Positions 1 to 7,545 of a stretch of DNA of 64,000 nucleotides are shown one piece after another. This DNA is from Deltaproteobacteria bacterium. GTDB taxonomy: Bacteria; Desulfobacterota; Desulfuromonadia; Geobacterales; Geobacteraceae. The position numbers were made by a program, and so were the translations under genes. How positions within the stretch are numbered: the first letter of the stretch is position 1; each line of letters begins with the position of its first letter. The notes below the pieces were generated by a model, which saw only the letters and a list, made by a program, of their open reading frames with translations, searched no databases and had not been told where the DNA came from. Where the stretch lies: the NCBI GenBank assembly GCA_021848385.1, contig JAJZUQ010000011.1, positions 1 to 64,000 of the forward strand, in the 5' to 3' direction.

Positions 1-78
1 CATACGCTAGAGCGCCTTTCTAGTTTCATTGCCCTGACCATCGGCCGTCGCATTACCTACAAACAACTGACCGCTTAA
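1..78 (+). CDS. C-terminal tail of a truncated gene (possible transposase)
   Basis: Only the last 25 codons are inside the window, ending at TAA 76-78. The tail reads TLERLSSFIALTIGRRITYK followed by QLTA. Its basic, aromatic ending reminds me of the C-termini of IS1595/ISXO2-type transposases, but this is pattern memory and not proof. The palindromic DNA just downstream (85-149) would suit an insertion-sequence end. The gene start and catalytic residues lie upstream of the window, so the product cannot be settled from here. Confidence 0.3.
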   Translation, partial: HTLERLSSFIALTIGRRITYKQLTA

Positions 79-84
79 CGGTTC

Positions 85-149
85 AGGGAGTTAAGTATAT
101 AAGTCCCTTACCTAAGGGGGGAAGCTTTGAGGTCTCCCCTTAGATAAGG
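85..149. repeat. Palindromic repeat cluster after the truncated gene
   Basis: An imperfect palindrome lies at 85-108 (AGGGAGTTAAG...AAGTCCCT). It is followed by two copies of a short palindrome, CCTTACCTAAGG (106-117) and CCTTAGATAAGG (138-149). The arms 106-119 and 136-149 pair at 13 of 14 positions and can form one hairpin. It may be an IS terminus, a REP-like element, or a terminator for the upstream gene and for proC. Confidence 0.5.
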
Positions 150-221
150 GGAGATTTAGAGGGGTTAGACGCAAAGAAATAAGAATTACAGAGTGCTATG
201 TAATGTCCCTGTTTATCGGTC

Positions 222-1037
222 TTATTTCCCTCCCGCAAGTTCCTTCGACCGGGCCGTGGCGGCATCCACGGCGTTGATGACCGTTCCGCGGAATCCTTCC
301 TTTTCCAGTACGTGGAGTCCGGCGATGGTGGTCCCGCCGGGGGATGTCACCTTGTCCCGGAGCATGGCGGGGTGTTCGTGGGTTTCCAGGAGCAGTCGCG
401 CGGTGCCGTAGACGGTCTGGGCTGCCAGGCTGGTGGAAACGTCACGGGGGAGGCCGTTCTTTACCCCTGCGTCGGAGAGCGCTTCGATGAAGGTGAGGAC
501 AAAGGCCGGTCCGCTGCCTGACAGGCCGGTGACCGCGTCGATGAGTTTTTCGTCAACGATGCAGGCTTTTCCCACAAGTTCGAATATGCGCCGGGCGGTG
601 GTGAGGTCGTCGGTCGTTGCGTTCGTGCCGCTGCACAGGGCGGTTGCCCCTTCCATAACCAGTGACGGGGTGTTGGGCATCACCCGTATGACCTTGATGC
701 CGGTTGCGAATGCCTCCTCGATGGAGGCGGTTTTAACCCCGGCCATGATGGAGATCAGCAGGGCGTCCGGGCCTACGGCGCCGGCCAGTCCCGTCAGCAC
801 CGGTGCGGCCATCTGGGGCTTGACGGCAAGGAACAGGATGTTGCTGGCTTCGGCCACCTCACGGTTGTCGCCGCTGACGTTAACTCCGTAGCGTTCCAGC
901 AGGAAGCTGCGCCGCTCCGCCACCGGTTCCGCAACGGTAAGGTCTCCGGCCGGTACTCCTCCCGCCAGAAGCCCTTTTATCAGTGCTTCTGCCATGTTGC
1001 CCCCGCCGATGAAGCCGATCTTCTTGTCTTTCAGCAT
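222..1037 (-). CDS. proC: Pyrroline-5-carboxylate reductase
   Basis: ProC reduces 1-pyrroline-5-carboxylate to L-proline with NAD(P)H, the last step of proline synthesis in the cytoplasm. The 271-residue protein has the usual family length. The Rossmann motif GFIGGGNMAEALIKGLL is at the extreme N-terminus. The conserved stretch MPNTPSLV is central, and the family signature DKVTSPGGTTIAGL is near residue 230. The ATG at 1037 follows an AGGAGAAG-type ribosome site. It is transcribed away from the polyamine block and appears to be a single gene. Confidence 0.97.
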   Translation of the reverse strand: MLKDKKIGFIGGGNMAEALIKGLLAGGVPAGDLTVAEPVAERRSFLLERYGVNVSGDNREVAEASNILFLAVKPQMAAPVLTGLAGAVGPDALLISIMAGVKTASIEEAFATGIKVIRVMPNTPSLVMEGATALCSGTNATTDDLTTARRIFELVGKACIVDEKLIDAVTGLSGSGPAFVLTFIEALSDAGVKNGLPRDVSTSLAAQTVYGTARLLLETHEHPAMLRDKVTSPGGTTIAGLHVLEKEGFRGTVINAVDAATARSKELAGGK

Positions 1038-1241
1038 CTTCTCTCCTTGCCGGATCGTATGTCCGGAACTTGTTCTTTATTGCGGTCCCGCTTATGAATG
1101 AGTAATAAATCTCACTGCAAAAGTCAATACAATTGGCGAAGCCGGAGGTGAGGAGATGGCAGAATTGGCCTGTTGTGCCGCTTGAACCGGAACCGGTTTT
1201 GCCGCCGTTGGATAAACTTTTCCGGGGTGTTCAAAAAATGG

Positions 1242-1270
1242 TTGACACGGTGTGGGGTATGTACTATAAA
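1242..1270 (+). promoter_or_regulatory. Sigma-70 promoter of the polyamine regulator
   Basis: The -35 TTGACA (1242-1247), a 17-bp spacer and -10 TATAAA (1265-1270) are close to consensus. The start of transcription would fall near 1277. This places all three operators downstream of the start point, inside the leader. Confidence 0.8.
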
Positions 1271-1301
1271 GCTTTCCTCGTGCGCGCGGGTTTAAACATA
1301 A

Positions 1302-1320
1302 AGTTTAGCATTTCTAAACT
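1302..1320. promoter_or_regulatory. Operator repeat 1 (19-bp dyad)
   Basis: Perfect inverted repeat AGTTTAG-N5-CTAAACT. It is the first of three identical-architecture sites whose starts are exactly 34 bp apart. It is probably bound by the HTH-cupin regulator encoded just downstream. Confidence 0.75.
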
Positions 1321-1335
1321 CGGCACATGACAGAA

Positions 1336-1354
1336 AGTTTACCAATGCTAAACT
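1336..1354. promoter_or_regulatory. Operator repeat 2 (19-bp dyad)
   Basis: AGTTTAC-N5-CTAAACT, one mismatch in the left arm. It starts 34 bp after operator 1. Confidence 0.75.
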
Positions 1355-1369
1355 CGTCGATTGACAATA

Positions 1370-1388
1370 AGTTTAGAAATACTAAACT
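1370..1388. promoter_or_regulatory. Operator repeat 3 (19-bp dyad)
   Basis: Perfect AGTTTAG-N5-CTAAACT, starting 34 bp after operator 2 and about 40 bp before the regulator start codon. It overlaps the region downstream of the second TTGACA (1361-1366). Confidence 0.75.
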
Positions 1389-1431
1389 TTCTTGAGTGGC
1401 ATGTTTACATTTGTCGAACCTGGAGGACTGC

Positions 1432-1980
1432 TTGAAGATCGGTGAACGGCTGAAACGGCTGAGAATGATCAATTCCCTGACCCAGGAGGAACTGGCGAGT
1501 CGCGCCGACCTGACGAAGGGATTCATCTCCCAGCTGGAAAACGATGCCACATCCCCCTCCATTGCGACGCTGAAGGACATCCTCGATGTGTTCGGGGTGA
1601 GCATGCAGGAGTTTTTCAGCGATGCGGCCGATGACGAGAACGTGGTATTCGGCAAGGACGCCCGGGTGCAGGCCACCCACGACGACGAAAAGATCAGGGT
1701 CGAACTCCTGGTTCCCGGCGCCCAGAATCGGGAGATGGACCCGGTGCTCGTGACCCTGGAGCCGGGTGAGGAGATGGACGAACAGCCGTTTCACGAAGGG
1801 GAGGAGTTCGGTTTCGTCCTCCTCGGGAAGATTCAGCTCCGCCTGGACGACCGGCTCCATACCATCAAGAAGGACGAGTGCTTCTATTTTACCTCGGACA
1901 AGAAACATTCGGTGAAGAATATCGGGAAGACGGCGGCGAAGATACTGTGGGTGGTGACACCTCCAACTTTTTACTACTGA
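1432..1980 (+). CDS. XRE-family HTH regulator with C-terminal cupin sensor
   Basis: The 182-residue protein has an N-terminal XRE/Cro-type helix-turn-helix (about residues 1-60; SLTQEELASRADLTKGFISQ) and a C-terminal cupin domain (about 110-175; the PFHEGEEFGFVLLGKIQL stretch). This is the PuuR-like layout that usually senses a small metabolite. I chose the TTG start at 1432 because GGAGG (1422-1426) sits 5 nt upstream and the protein then begins MKIGERLKRLR as in relatives. A longer in-frame GTG start at 1396 has no good ribosome site. The gene heads the polyamine block, so polyamine-responsive autoregulation through the three upstream dyads is the likely role (inference). Confidence 0.88.
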   Translation: MKIGERLKRLRMINSLTQEELASRADLTKGFISQLENDATSPSIATLKDILDVFGVSMQEFFSDAADDENVVFGKDARVQATHDDEKIRVELLVPGAQNREMDPVLVTLEPGEEMDEQPFHEGEEFGFVLLGKIQLRLDDRLHTIKKDECFYFTSDKKHSVKNIGKTAAKILWVVTPPTFYY

Positions 1981-1996
1981 AAAAAGCGGTAATACC

Positions 1997-2196
1997 TTAC
2001 TACAGAGGCACTGAGACACTGAGAACTACAAGACATTGAACCGCAAAGACACAAAGAGCGCAAAGGAAAATCGAATAGACCGTTTTTTGATTCTAAACCA
2101 CAAGACGGATCTTAGAATTTTGCCTTTCTCTGCGTACTTGGCGCCTTCGCGGTTCAAAAAAACGATTTTCTCTGTGTCTCAGTGTCTCTGTGGTGG
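1997..2196. repeat. Long nested inverted repeat (CTCTGTGTCTCTGTGG / CGCAAAG type)
   Basis: The left arm has two parts, about 2000-2024 (CAGAGGCACTGAGACACTGA) and 2038-2067 (GAACCGCAAAGACACAAAG). Their reverse complements return in mirror order at 2126-2155 and 2169-2194. The whole 200-bp spacer could fold into one long imperfect stem. Related CGCAAAG-type arms occur at 32937-33063, 59231-59678 and 61246-61272. No gene is visible inside. Confidence 0.75.
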
Positions 2197-2225
2197 GTTT
2201 TGATTTTGTTGAAGGAGATCTTTTT

Positions 2226-3422
2226 ATGAGCAAGGTATTGATAATAGGTGCCGGCGGGGTTGGCCAGGTCGTCACCCACAAATGCGCCCAGCGGCGAGAC
2301 ATCTTCAGCGAGATCACCCTGGCGTCCCGGACGAAATCCAAGTGCGACGCCATCGCCGCTCAGCTGAACAACTCCATAAAAACGGCCCAGGTGGACGCGG
2401 ACAATGTCCCCGAGCTGGTGGCGCTCATCAGGGCCGAGCAGCCGAAGCTCGTCATCAACGTGGCGCTCCCCTACCAGGACCTGCACATCATGGATGCCTG
2501 CCTGGAAACCGGCGTCGATTACCTGGATACCGCCAACTACGAGCCGTTGGACACTGCCAAGTTCGAGTACAGCTGGCAGTGGGCCTATCAGGACCGCTTC
2601 AAGAGTGCGGGGCTGATGGCGCTTCTCGGCTCCGGCTTCGACCCTGGGGTGACCAACGTCTACACCGCCCTGGCGGCGAAAAAATATCTTGATGTGGTGG
2701 AAGAGATCGACATCATCGATGCCAACGCCGGGAGCCACGGCCAGCCCTTCGCCACCAACTTCAACCCGGAGATCAACATCCGGGAGGTGACCGCCACCTG
2801 CCGCCACTGGGAAAACGGCCAGTTTGTCGAGAGTTCGCCGCTCTCCACCAAGCACGTTTTCGACTTCCCCGACGGGATCGGCCCCATGACCATCTACCGC
2901 CTCTACCACGAGGAGATGGAGTCGTTGGTCAGGCATATCCCGACCATCAAGAAGGCCCAGTTCTGGATGACCTTCTCGGACAACTATTTGAAGCACCTGG
3001 AGGTGCTCCAGAACGTGGGGATGACCCGCATCGACGAGGTGGAGTTCCAGGGGCAGAAGATCGTCCCGATCCAGTTCCTGAAGGCTTTGCTCCCCGATCC
3101 GGGATCGCTCGGGCCGCTTACCAAGGGGAAGACCTGCATCGGCGTCATTGCCCGCGGTACCAAGAACGGCAAGCGCAAGCAGGTCTACATCTACAACATC
3201 TGCGACCACGAGGCGTGCTACCGGGAGGTCCAGTCTCAGGCCATCAGCTACACCACCGGCGTGCCAGCCGTGGTCGGCGCCATCATGATGCTGACCGGCA
3301 AGTGGCACGGGCCGGGGGTCTGGAACATGGAGCAGTTCGATCCGGAGGTGTTTCTTGAAGTGCTTGGGCCGATGGGGCTGCCGACGGTTGTAATCGACGG
3401 CGGGGAGTGGCCAGCGCTTTAG
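2226..3422 (+). CDS. Carboxynorspermidine/carboxyspermidine dehydrogenase (saccharopine dehydrogenase family)
   Basis: The predicted reaction is reductive condensation of aspartate semialdehyde with a diamine (putrescine or diaminopropane) to carboxy(nor)spermidine, using NADPH. The 398-residue protein starts with the Rossmann motif VLIIGAGGVGQVVTHKCAQ. It keeps the family motifs DTANYEP (about residue 105) and GSGFDPGVTNVYTALA (about 135). Start ATG 2226 follows AAGGAG (2212-2217). The next gene encodes the matching decarboxylase, which strongly supports this over lysine-pathway saccharopine dehydrogenase. A hairpin spans the stop codon. Confidence 0.93.
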   Translation: MSKVLIIGAGGVGQVVTHKCAQRRDIFSEITLASRTKSKCDAIAAQLNNSIKTAQVDADNVPELVALIRAEQPKLVINVALPYQDLHIMDACLETGVDYLDTANYEPLDTAKFEYSWQWAYQDRFKSAGLMALLGSGFDPGVTNVYTALAAKKYLDVVEEIDIIDANAGSHGQPFATNFNPEINIREVTATCRHWENGQFVESSPLSTKHVFDFPDGIGPMTIYRLYHEEMESLVRHIPTIKKAQFWMTFSDNYLKHLEVLQNVGMTRIDEVEFQGQKIVPIQFLKALLPDPGSLGPLTKGKTCIGVIARGTKNGKRKQVYIYNICDHEACYREVQSQAISYTTGVPAVVGAIMMLTGKWHGPGVWNMEQFDPEVFLEVLGPMGLPTVVIDGGEWPAL

Positions 3423-3442
3423 CCCGTGTAGCGGGCTAAAGC
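3416..3442. repeat. Hairpin spanning the dehydrogenase stop codon
   Basis: An 11-bp perfect stem (3416-3426 with 3432-3442; GCTTTAGCCCG / CGGGCTAAAGC) has a 5-nt loop. The TAG stop (3420-3422) lies inside the left arm. There is no T-run after it, so it is more likely a processing or stability element, or a repeat remnant, than an intrinsic terminator. Confidence 0.7.
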
Positions 3443-3471
3443 AGGTTGAGGTATCCGTTCACTGCGCTCAC

Positions 3472-3524
3472 AGGTAGAGGTAGAGAAAAGGGATTTCTCT
3501 TTACCTTTACCTTTACCTTTACCT
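3472..3524. repeat. Inverted repeat plus four TTTACC tandem units
   Basis: The arm AGGTAGAGGTAGAGAAA (3472-3488) pairs with TTTCTCTTTACCTTTACCT (3494-3512), with a small bulge. TTTACC is then repeated four times (3500-3523). The element ends 9 bp before the decarboxylase start and may affect its translation. Confidence 0.7.
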
Positions 3525-3532
3525 GAGATTCT

Positions 3533-4687
3533 ATGACCGGTATCGACATTCCGAAAATTCTTCAACTCGCACCCTCCCCCGCCTACGTGGTGGACCTGGG
3601 GCGGCTGCGCCACAACCTGGCCATCCTTAACCAGGTACAGCGGCGGAGCGGGGCGAAGATTCTTATGGCGCTGAAGGCCTTTGCCATGTGGTCGGTTTTC
3701 CCGATCATCCGGGAGACGCTCCACGGGGTCTGTGCGTCATCCCCATGGGAGGCGCGGCTCGGGCGGGAGGAGTTCGGCCGGGAGGTCCATTCCTTCGCCG
3801 CCGCCTTCAAGGAGAGCGACGTCGTCGAGCTGTTGCAGGTATCCAACCACCTGGTCTTCAACTCCTTCAACCAGCTGGAGAGGTTCCGGCCGCTCTGGGA
3901 GAAAGAGAAGGGGCGTGTCTCCATCGGCCTGCGGGTGAACCCTGAGCACTCGGAGGGGCACACCCCCATCTATGACCCCTGCGCCCCCAAATCGCGGCTC
4001 GGCATCCCCCTGCGGGAATTCGAGGGGCGGTCCCTGACCGGCGTGGAAGGGTTGCATTTCCATACCCTCTGCGAGCAGCTGTTCGAGCCGCTGGAGCGGA
4101 CGGCCAGGTCCTTCGAGGAGAAGTTCGGCACGTTCCTGCCGCAGATGAAGTGGCTGAACCTGGGTGGCGGTCATCACATCACCCGGGAGGGGTACGATAT
4201 CGACGCCCTGGTGGAGCTCATCACCTACTTCAAGGGGAAGTATAACGTGGAGGTCTACCTGGAGCCGGGGGAGGCGATCGCCATCGGCACCGGCATCCTC
4301 GTCGGCGAGGTGCTGGATGTGGTGCATAACGAGATGGACATCGCCATTCTGGACGTCTCGGCCACCTGCCACATGCCGGACATCCTGGAGATGCCCTACC
4401 GCCCCGACATCACGGGTGGGTCCGATGCCGGGGTGAAGGCCCATACCTACCGTCTCGGTGGCCCTTCGTGCCTAGCGGGGGACATCATCGGCGACTGGTC
4501 CTTCGACCAGCCCCTGAAGCCGGGCGACCGGCTCGCCTTCGAGGACATGGCCCACTACACCATGGTGAAGACCACTACCTTCAACGGTATCCAGCACCCG
4601 GCCATCTGTACCTATGAGCCGGAAAGCGGGGAGCTGAAGGTAGTGCGAACGTTTGGCTACGAGGATTTCAAGTCTCGGTTGTCTTAA
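3533..4687 (+). CDS. nspC: Carboxynorspermidine/carboxyspermidine decarboxylase
   Basis: A PLP enzyme that decarboxylates carboxyspermidine or carboxynorspermidine to the triamine. The 384-residue protein is an alanine-racemase-fold decarboxylase. The PLP lysine is in AKILMALKAFAMW (about residue 45). HFHTLCEQ (about 180) and NLGGGHHITREGYD (about 215) bind the cofactor phosphate. EPGEAIAIGTGILVGEVLD and DVSATCHMPDILEMPYRP complete the active site. The ribosome site is weak (a GAG only) and lies next to the TTTACC repeat. It sits directly between the dehydrogenase and arginine decarboxylase genes, all on the same strand. Confidence 0.95.
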   Translation: MTGIDIPKILQLAPSPAYVVDLGRLRHNLAILNQVQRRSGAKILMALKAFAMWSVFPIIRETLHGVCASSPWEARLGREEFGREVHSFAAAFKESDVVELLQVSNHLVFNSFNQLERFRPLWEKEKGRVSIGLRVNPEHSEGHTPIYDPCAPKSRLGIPLREFEGRSLTGVEGLHFHTLCEQLFEPLERTARSFEEKFGTFLPQMKWLNLGGGHHITREGYDIDALVELITYFKGKYNVEVYLEPGEAIAIGTGILVGEVLDVVHNEMDIAILDVSATCHMPDILEMPYRPDITGGSDAGVKAHTYRLGGPSCLAGDIIGDWSFDQPLKPGDRLAFEDMAHYTMVKTTTFNGIQHPAICTYEPESGELKVVRTFGYEDFKSRLS

Positions 4688-4735
4688 AGGGGGGATATCT
4701 TCCGACCATCTCGACGCCGTGTCCTCGAAACCCTG

Positions 4736-4926
4736 CCTCAACGTAGCGCTGCTACGCCTCGGCATGGTTTCTGCGGGCCGGTGCCGATCTGGCCGCAATC
4801 TCTCCCCCCGGTGGAAAACCCTTTGTAGTACAAATTGAGATAACGTTACAGCGATGACAGATTTGGAATGATAACGGCAGCGGAGAGGAGTTCGGCCCGC
4901 AGGCGTAGCAGCGCTACGTCGAGGAG
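4736..4926. repeat. Inverted pair of CGTAGCGCTGCTACG palindromic repeats
   Basis: The left copy (4736-4762) and right copy (4901-4926) are near reverse complements. Each contains a self-palindrome of 6-bp arms, CGTAGC...GCTACG. They bracket a 140-bp segment without a gene, in the 294-bp spacer between the decarboxylase and speA. They could fold separately or pair with each other. Confidence 0.7.
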
Positions 4927-4981
4927 TCGGACGACAAGCCGATGTCGTTAGCGCGCGAATATGGCATCGCCAGGAGAGCCT

Positions 4982-6889
4982 ATGGAACGCTGGTCGATTA
5001 ACGATTCCTCCAAGATTTACAACATGGACAACTGGGGAGCAGATCTCTTCTCCATCAACAAGAAGGGGAACGTCTGTGTCCACCCCTCGTCCAACTCCAA
5101 GAACGCCATCGACCTCCGGGCGCTGGTGGACGACCTGATCAAGCGGAAGATCAAGCCTCCCATCCTGCTCCGGTTCATGGACGTCCTCCAGGGGCGGATA
5201 GCCAGCATCAACCGGGTATTCCGGAGCGCTATCGCCGAGAACGACTACCCTGCAACGTACCAGACCTTCTACCCCATCAAGGTGAATCAGCAGCGCCAGG
5301 TGGTGGAGGCGATCGCCAGCTACGGCAAGCGGTACAACCTCGGGCTTGAGGTGGGCTCCAAGCCGGAGCTGGTGGCGGGCATCTCCATCTCCAGCGGCAA
5401 TGACCTCCCCATCATCTGCAACGGCTACAAGGACACCGAGTATATTGAGACGGTTCTCTACGCCACCAAGATCGGCTATGACATCACGCTGGTGATCGAG
5501 AAGCTGTTCGAACTGGAAAAGATCATCGAACTGTCGAAAAAAACCGGCATCAAGCCCAAGCTGGGGATCCGGGTCAAGCTTTCCTCCAAGGGGACCGGCA
5601 AGTGGGCAACCTCGGGTGGCGAAGATGCCAAGTTCGGCCTCAGGATGGCGGAGATCATTGCCGCCATCGGCCTGCTGGAGGAAAACGGCCTGATCGACCA
5701 GGTGAAGCTGCTTCATTTCCACATCGGAAGCCAGATCACCAAGATCGACAAGATCAAGACCGCCCTCATCGAGGGGGCGCGCATCTATGCCGAGCTGCGC
5801 AAGATGGGTGTCGGCGTCGAATACGTGGACATCGGCGGCGGCCTGGGGGTGGATTACGACGGCTCCAAGTCCAGTTACTTCTCCAGCGTCAACTACTCCA
5901 TTGAGGAATACGCCAACGACGTCATCTACCAGATCAAGAATATCTGCGACGACGCCGGGGTGGAATGCCCTAACATCATCTCCGAATCGGGAAGGGCCAC
6001 GGTCGCCCACTACTCGGTGCTGGTGACCAACGTCCTCAACACCAACACCCAGCGCCTCACCCCCGATTTCGAGGAGGACCTGGAAAAAGCGGAAAAGCTG
6101 GCGCCGACCGTCAAGAAGCTGGTGGACATCCACAAGAGCATCGACCGTTACTCCCTGCGGGAAGACTACCACGATACCCAGCAGCTGATCCAGGAGGCGG
6201 TGAGCCTCTTCAATCTCGGCTACCTGACACTGCAGGAGCGTGCCATCGCCGAGTGGCTCTATGGCAAAATCATCAGGAAGATCAACGGCATCGTGGAGAA
6301 GATGAAATCGATCCCCGAGGAGCTGCAGAATTTCCAGCTGGCCCTGCGTCAGACGTACTTTGCCAATTTTTCCCTCTTCCAGTCGGTTCCCGACTCCTGG
6401 GCCATCGATCAGCTCTTCCCCATCGTGCCTTTGCAGCGGCTTAACCAGAAGCCGGATGTCATCGCCTCCATCGCTGATATCACCTGCGATTCGGACGGCG
6501 AGATCACGAGCTTCGTGGGGGAGAACGGCCGGACCAAGTTCCTGCCGCTGCACAAGATGCGCAAGGATGAGGAGTACTACATAGGCTTCTTCCTCATTGG
6601 CGCCTACCAGGAAATCCTGGGGGATCTGCACAACCTGTTCGGCGATACCAATGCCGTTCACATCACCTTCAGCAAGAAGACCGGCTACAAGATCGACACG
6701 GTCATCAACGGCGATGCCACCTGGGAGAGCCTGAAATATGTGCAGTACAAGGGGCCGGAGATACTGAAGCACGTCAGGGAGCACCTGGAGAAGGGTGTGG
6801 CCCAGCGCAAGGTCTCCATCGAGGAGAGCAGTCACTTTATCGAACTTTTAGACCGGACGCTCCTCGGGTATACCTATCTGGGGGAATAG
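4982..6889 (+). CDS. speA: Biosynthetic arginine decarboxylase
   Basis: SpeA converts L-arginine to agmatine and CO2 with PLP (and Mg2+ in the family), feeding putrescine synthesis. At 635 residues it matches family length. The PLP lysine region is YQTFYPIKVNQQRQVVEA (about residue 100). Also present are LGLEVGSKPELVAGI, HFHIGSQITKI, the glycine loop VDIGGGLGVDYDGS and ESGRATVAHYSVLVTNV. I took ATG 4982 because AGGAGA lies 4-5 nt upstream and the protein starts MERWSINDSSKIYNMDNWG. An in-frame ATG at 4961 is less likely. No agmatine-processing gene is nearby. Confidence 0.97.
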   Translation: MERWSINDSSKIYNMDNWGADLFSINKKGNVCVHPSSNSKNAIDLRALVDDLIKRKIKPPILLRFMDVLQGRIASINRVFRSAIAENDYPATYQTFYPIKVNQQRQVVEAIASYGKRYNLGLEVGSKPELVAGISISSGNDLPIICNGYKDTEYIETVLYATKIGYDITLVIEKLFELEKIIELSKKTGIKPKLGIRVKLSSKGTGKWATSGGEDAKFGLRMAEIIAAIGLLEENGLIDQVKLLHFHIGSQITKIDKIKTALIEGARIYAELRKMGVGVEYVDIGGGLGVDYDGSKSSYFSSVNYSIEEYANDVIYQIKNICDDAGVECPNIISESGRATVAHYSVLVTNVLNTNTQRLTPDFEEDLEKAEKLAPTVKKLVDIHKSIDRYSLREDYHDTQQLIQEAVSLFNLGYLTLQERAIAEWLYGKIIRKINGIVEKMKSIPEELQNFQLALRQTYFANFSLFQSVPDSWAIDQLFPIVPLQRLNQKPDVIASIADITCDSDGEITSFVGENGRTKFLPLHKMRKDEEYYIGFFLIGAYQEILGDLHNLFGDTNAVHITFSKKTGYKIDTVINGDATWESLKYVQYKGPEILKHVREHLEKGVAQRKVSIEESSHFIELLDRTLLGYTYLGE

Positions 6890-6918
6890 CCGGCAGTTAA
6901 GGGTAGTCGCGATTTCGC

Positions 6919-6948
6919 TTGCCATGTACGCCAAAAAGCCTGTATAGT
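6919..6948 (+). promoter_or_regulatory. Sigma-70 promoter of the small exported protein gene
   Basis: TTGCCA (6919-6924), an 18-bp spacer and TATAGT (6943-6948). Transcription would start near 6955, leaving a leader of about 70 nt before the GTG at 7027. Confidence 0.65.
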
Positions 6949-7026
6949 GTTCTCTTTCCGCGCGTAAGCCTGGGAGAACGGGATGTTCCGTTGGATCAGG
7001 CGGATTTTCATTTGGCTGGAGAAATT

Positions 7027-7344
7027 GTGGTCAGGAAATTACTGATACCGTGTATGTATGCAGTGATATTTTTTCTCCTCTTCCTGGGGATGAGGAATCC
7101 TGCCCTTGCCGCCAGCCACGGCCCCAAGCCGCGCCCCCGCGCCGTCCTTGAAAGTGTCAAGAATGCTTCCGACGCGGTCGTCAAGCAGGATCTCCTGCCT
7201 GCAACGCTTCCTGCCCATGTTACCCCCCTTCCTGCGGAACAGGTTTGTCTCTTCCCTCCGCTTATGGTCCGTCACGTCACGCTGAATAACTCTTCTCGCT
7301 TTGCCGCCCGGGCACCACCCCGCTCCACACCCCATATTTCCTGA
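7027..7344 (+). CDS. Small exported protein of unknown function
   Basis: I do not recognise this 105-residue protein. The GTG start at 7027 follows TGGAG (7017-7021). The start gives a clear signal peptide: basic VRK, hydrophobic YAVIFFLLFLGM, then a likely cleavage after ALA. The mature part is rich in proline, arginine and alanine, with no cysteine pair suggesting a redox site. A promoter lies upstream (6919-6948), and pal follows 200 bp later. It could be a periplasmic or envelope accessory protein, but the context gives no function. Confidence 0.55.
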   Translation: MVRKLLIPCMYAVIFFLLFLGMRNPALAASHGPKPRPRAVLESVKNASDAVVKQDLLPATLPAHVTPLPAEQVCLFPPLMVRHVTLNNSSRFAARAPPRSTPHIS

Positions 7345-7545
7345 ATACTATTACTTACGCGCGCACGCACTGATTGACTGTCAGGAAGGTGTTTTCGTCC
7401 AGACACCGGTAACGTCCCCATGCATAGGGGGATTGTGCAGGGTGAGCGTGCGTTCTGTGATCTGTGGATATGGCCGTTGCATGGTCTGCTGTATCCCGAG
7501 ATAGAGGAACGGTGCATTACCAAATTAACGAAAAGGAGAATGACA

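Larger units (their letters stand above)
1038..1431. promoter_or_regulatory. Intergenic control region between proC and the polyamine regulator
   Basis: This 394-bp divergent spacer has no convincing gene. Its right half carries a near-consensus sigma-70 promoter (1242-1270) and three 19-bp inverted repeats (1302-1388), listed separately. A second TTGACA lies at 1361-1366, between operators two and three, without a well-spaced -10. The left part (1038-1200) presumably holds the proC promoter, but I could not pick a clear one. Confidence 0.7.

Noticed and set aside
1133..1330. 65-codon frame upstream of the polyamine regulator
   Set aside because: It runs through the promoter and first operator, has no ribosome site, and its translation looks random.
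1396..1431. GTG at 1396 as start of the XRE-cupin regulator
   Set aside because: No ribosome site; the TTG at 1432 has GGAGG 5 nt upstream and matches the family start.
4472..6835. Very long minus-strand open frame (787 codons) opposite speA and nspC
   Set aside because: It lies antisense to two strongly supported genes and has repetitive Leu/Gly/Val/Asp-rich composition, the usual result of GC-rich third positions.
7345..7545. Possible c-di-GMP (GEMM) or other riboswitch before pal
   Set aside because: The conserved GEMM blocks are missing here, and nowhere in the intergenic regions did I find a full match.
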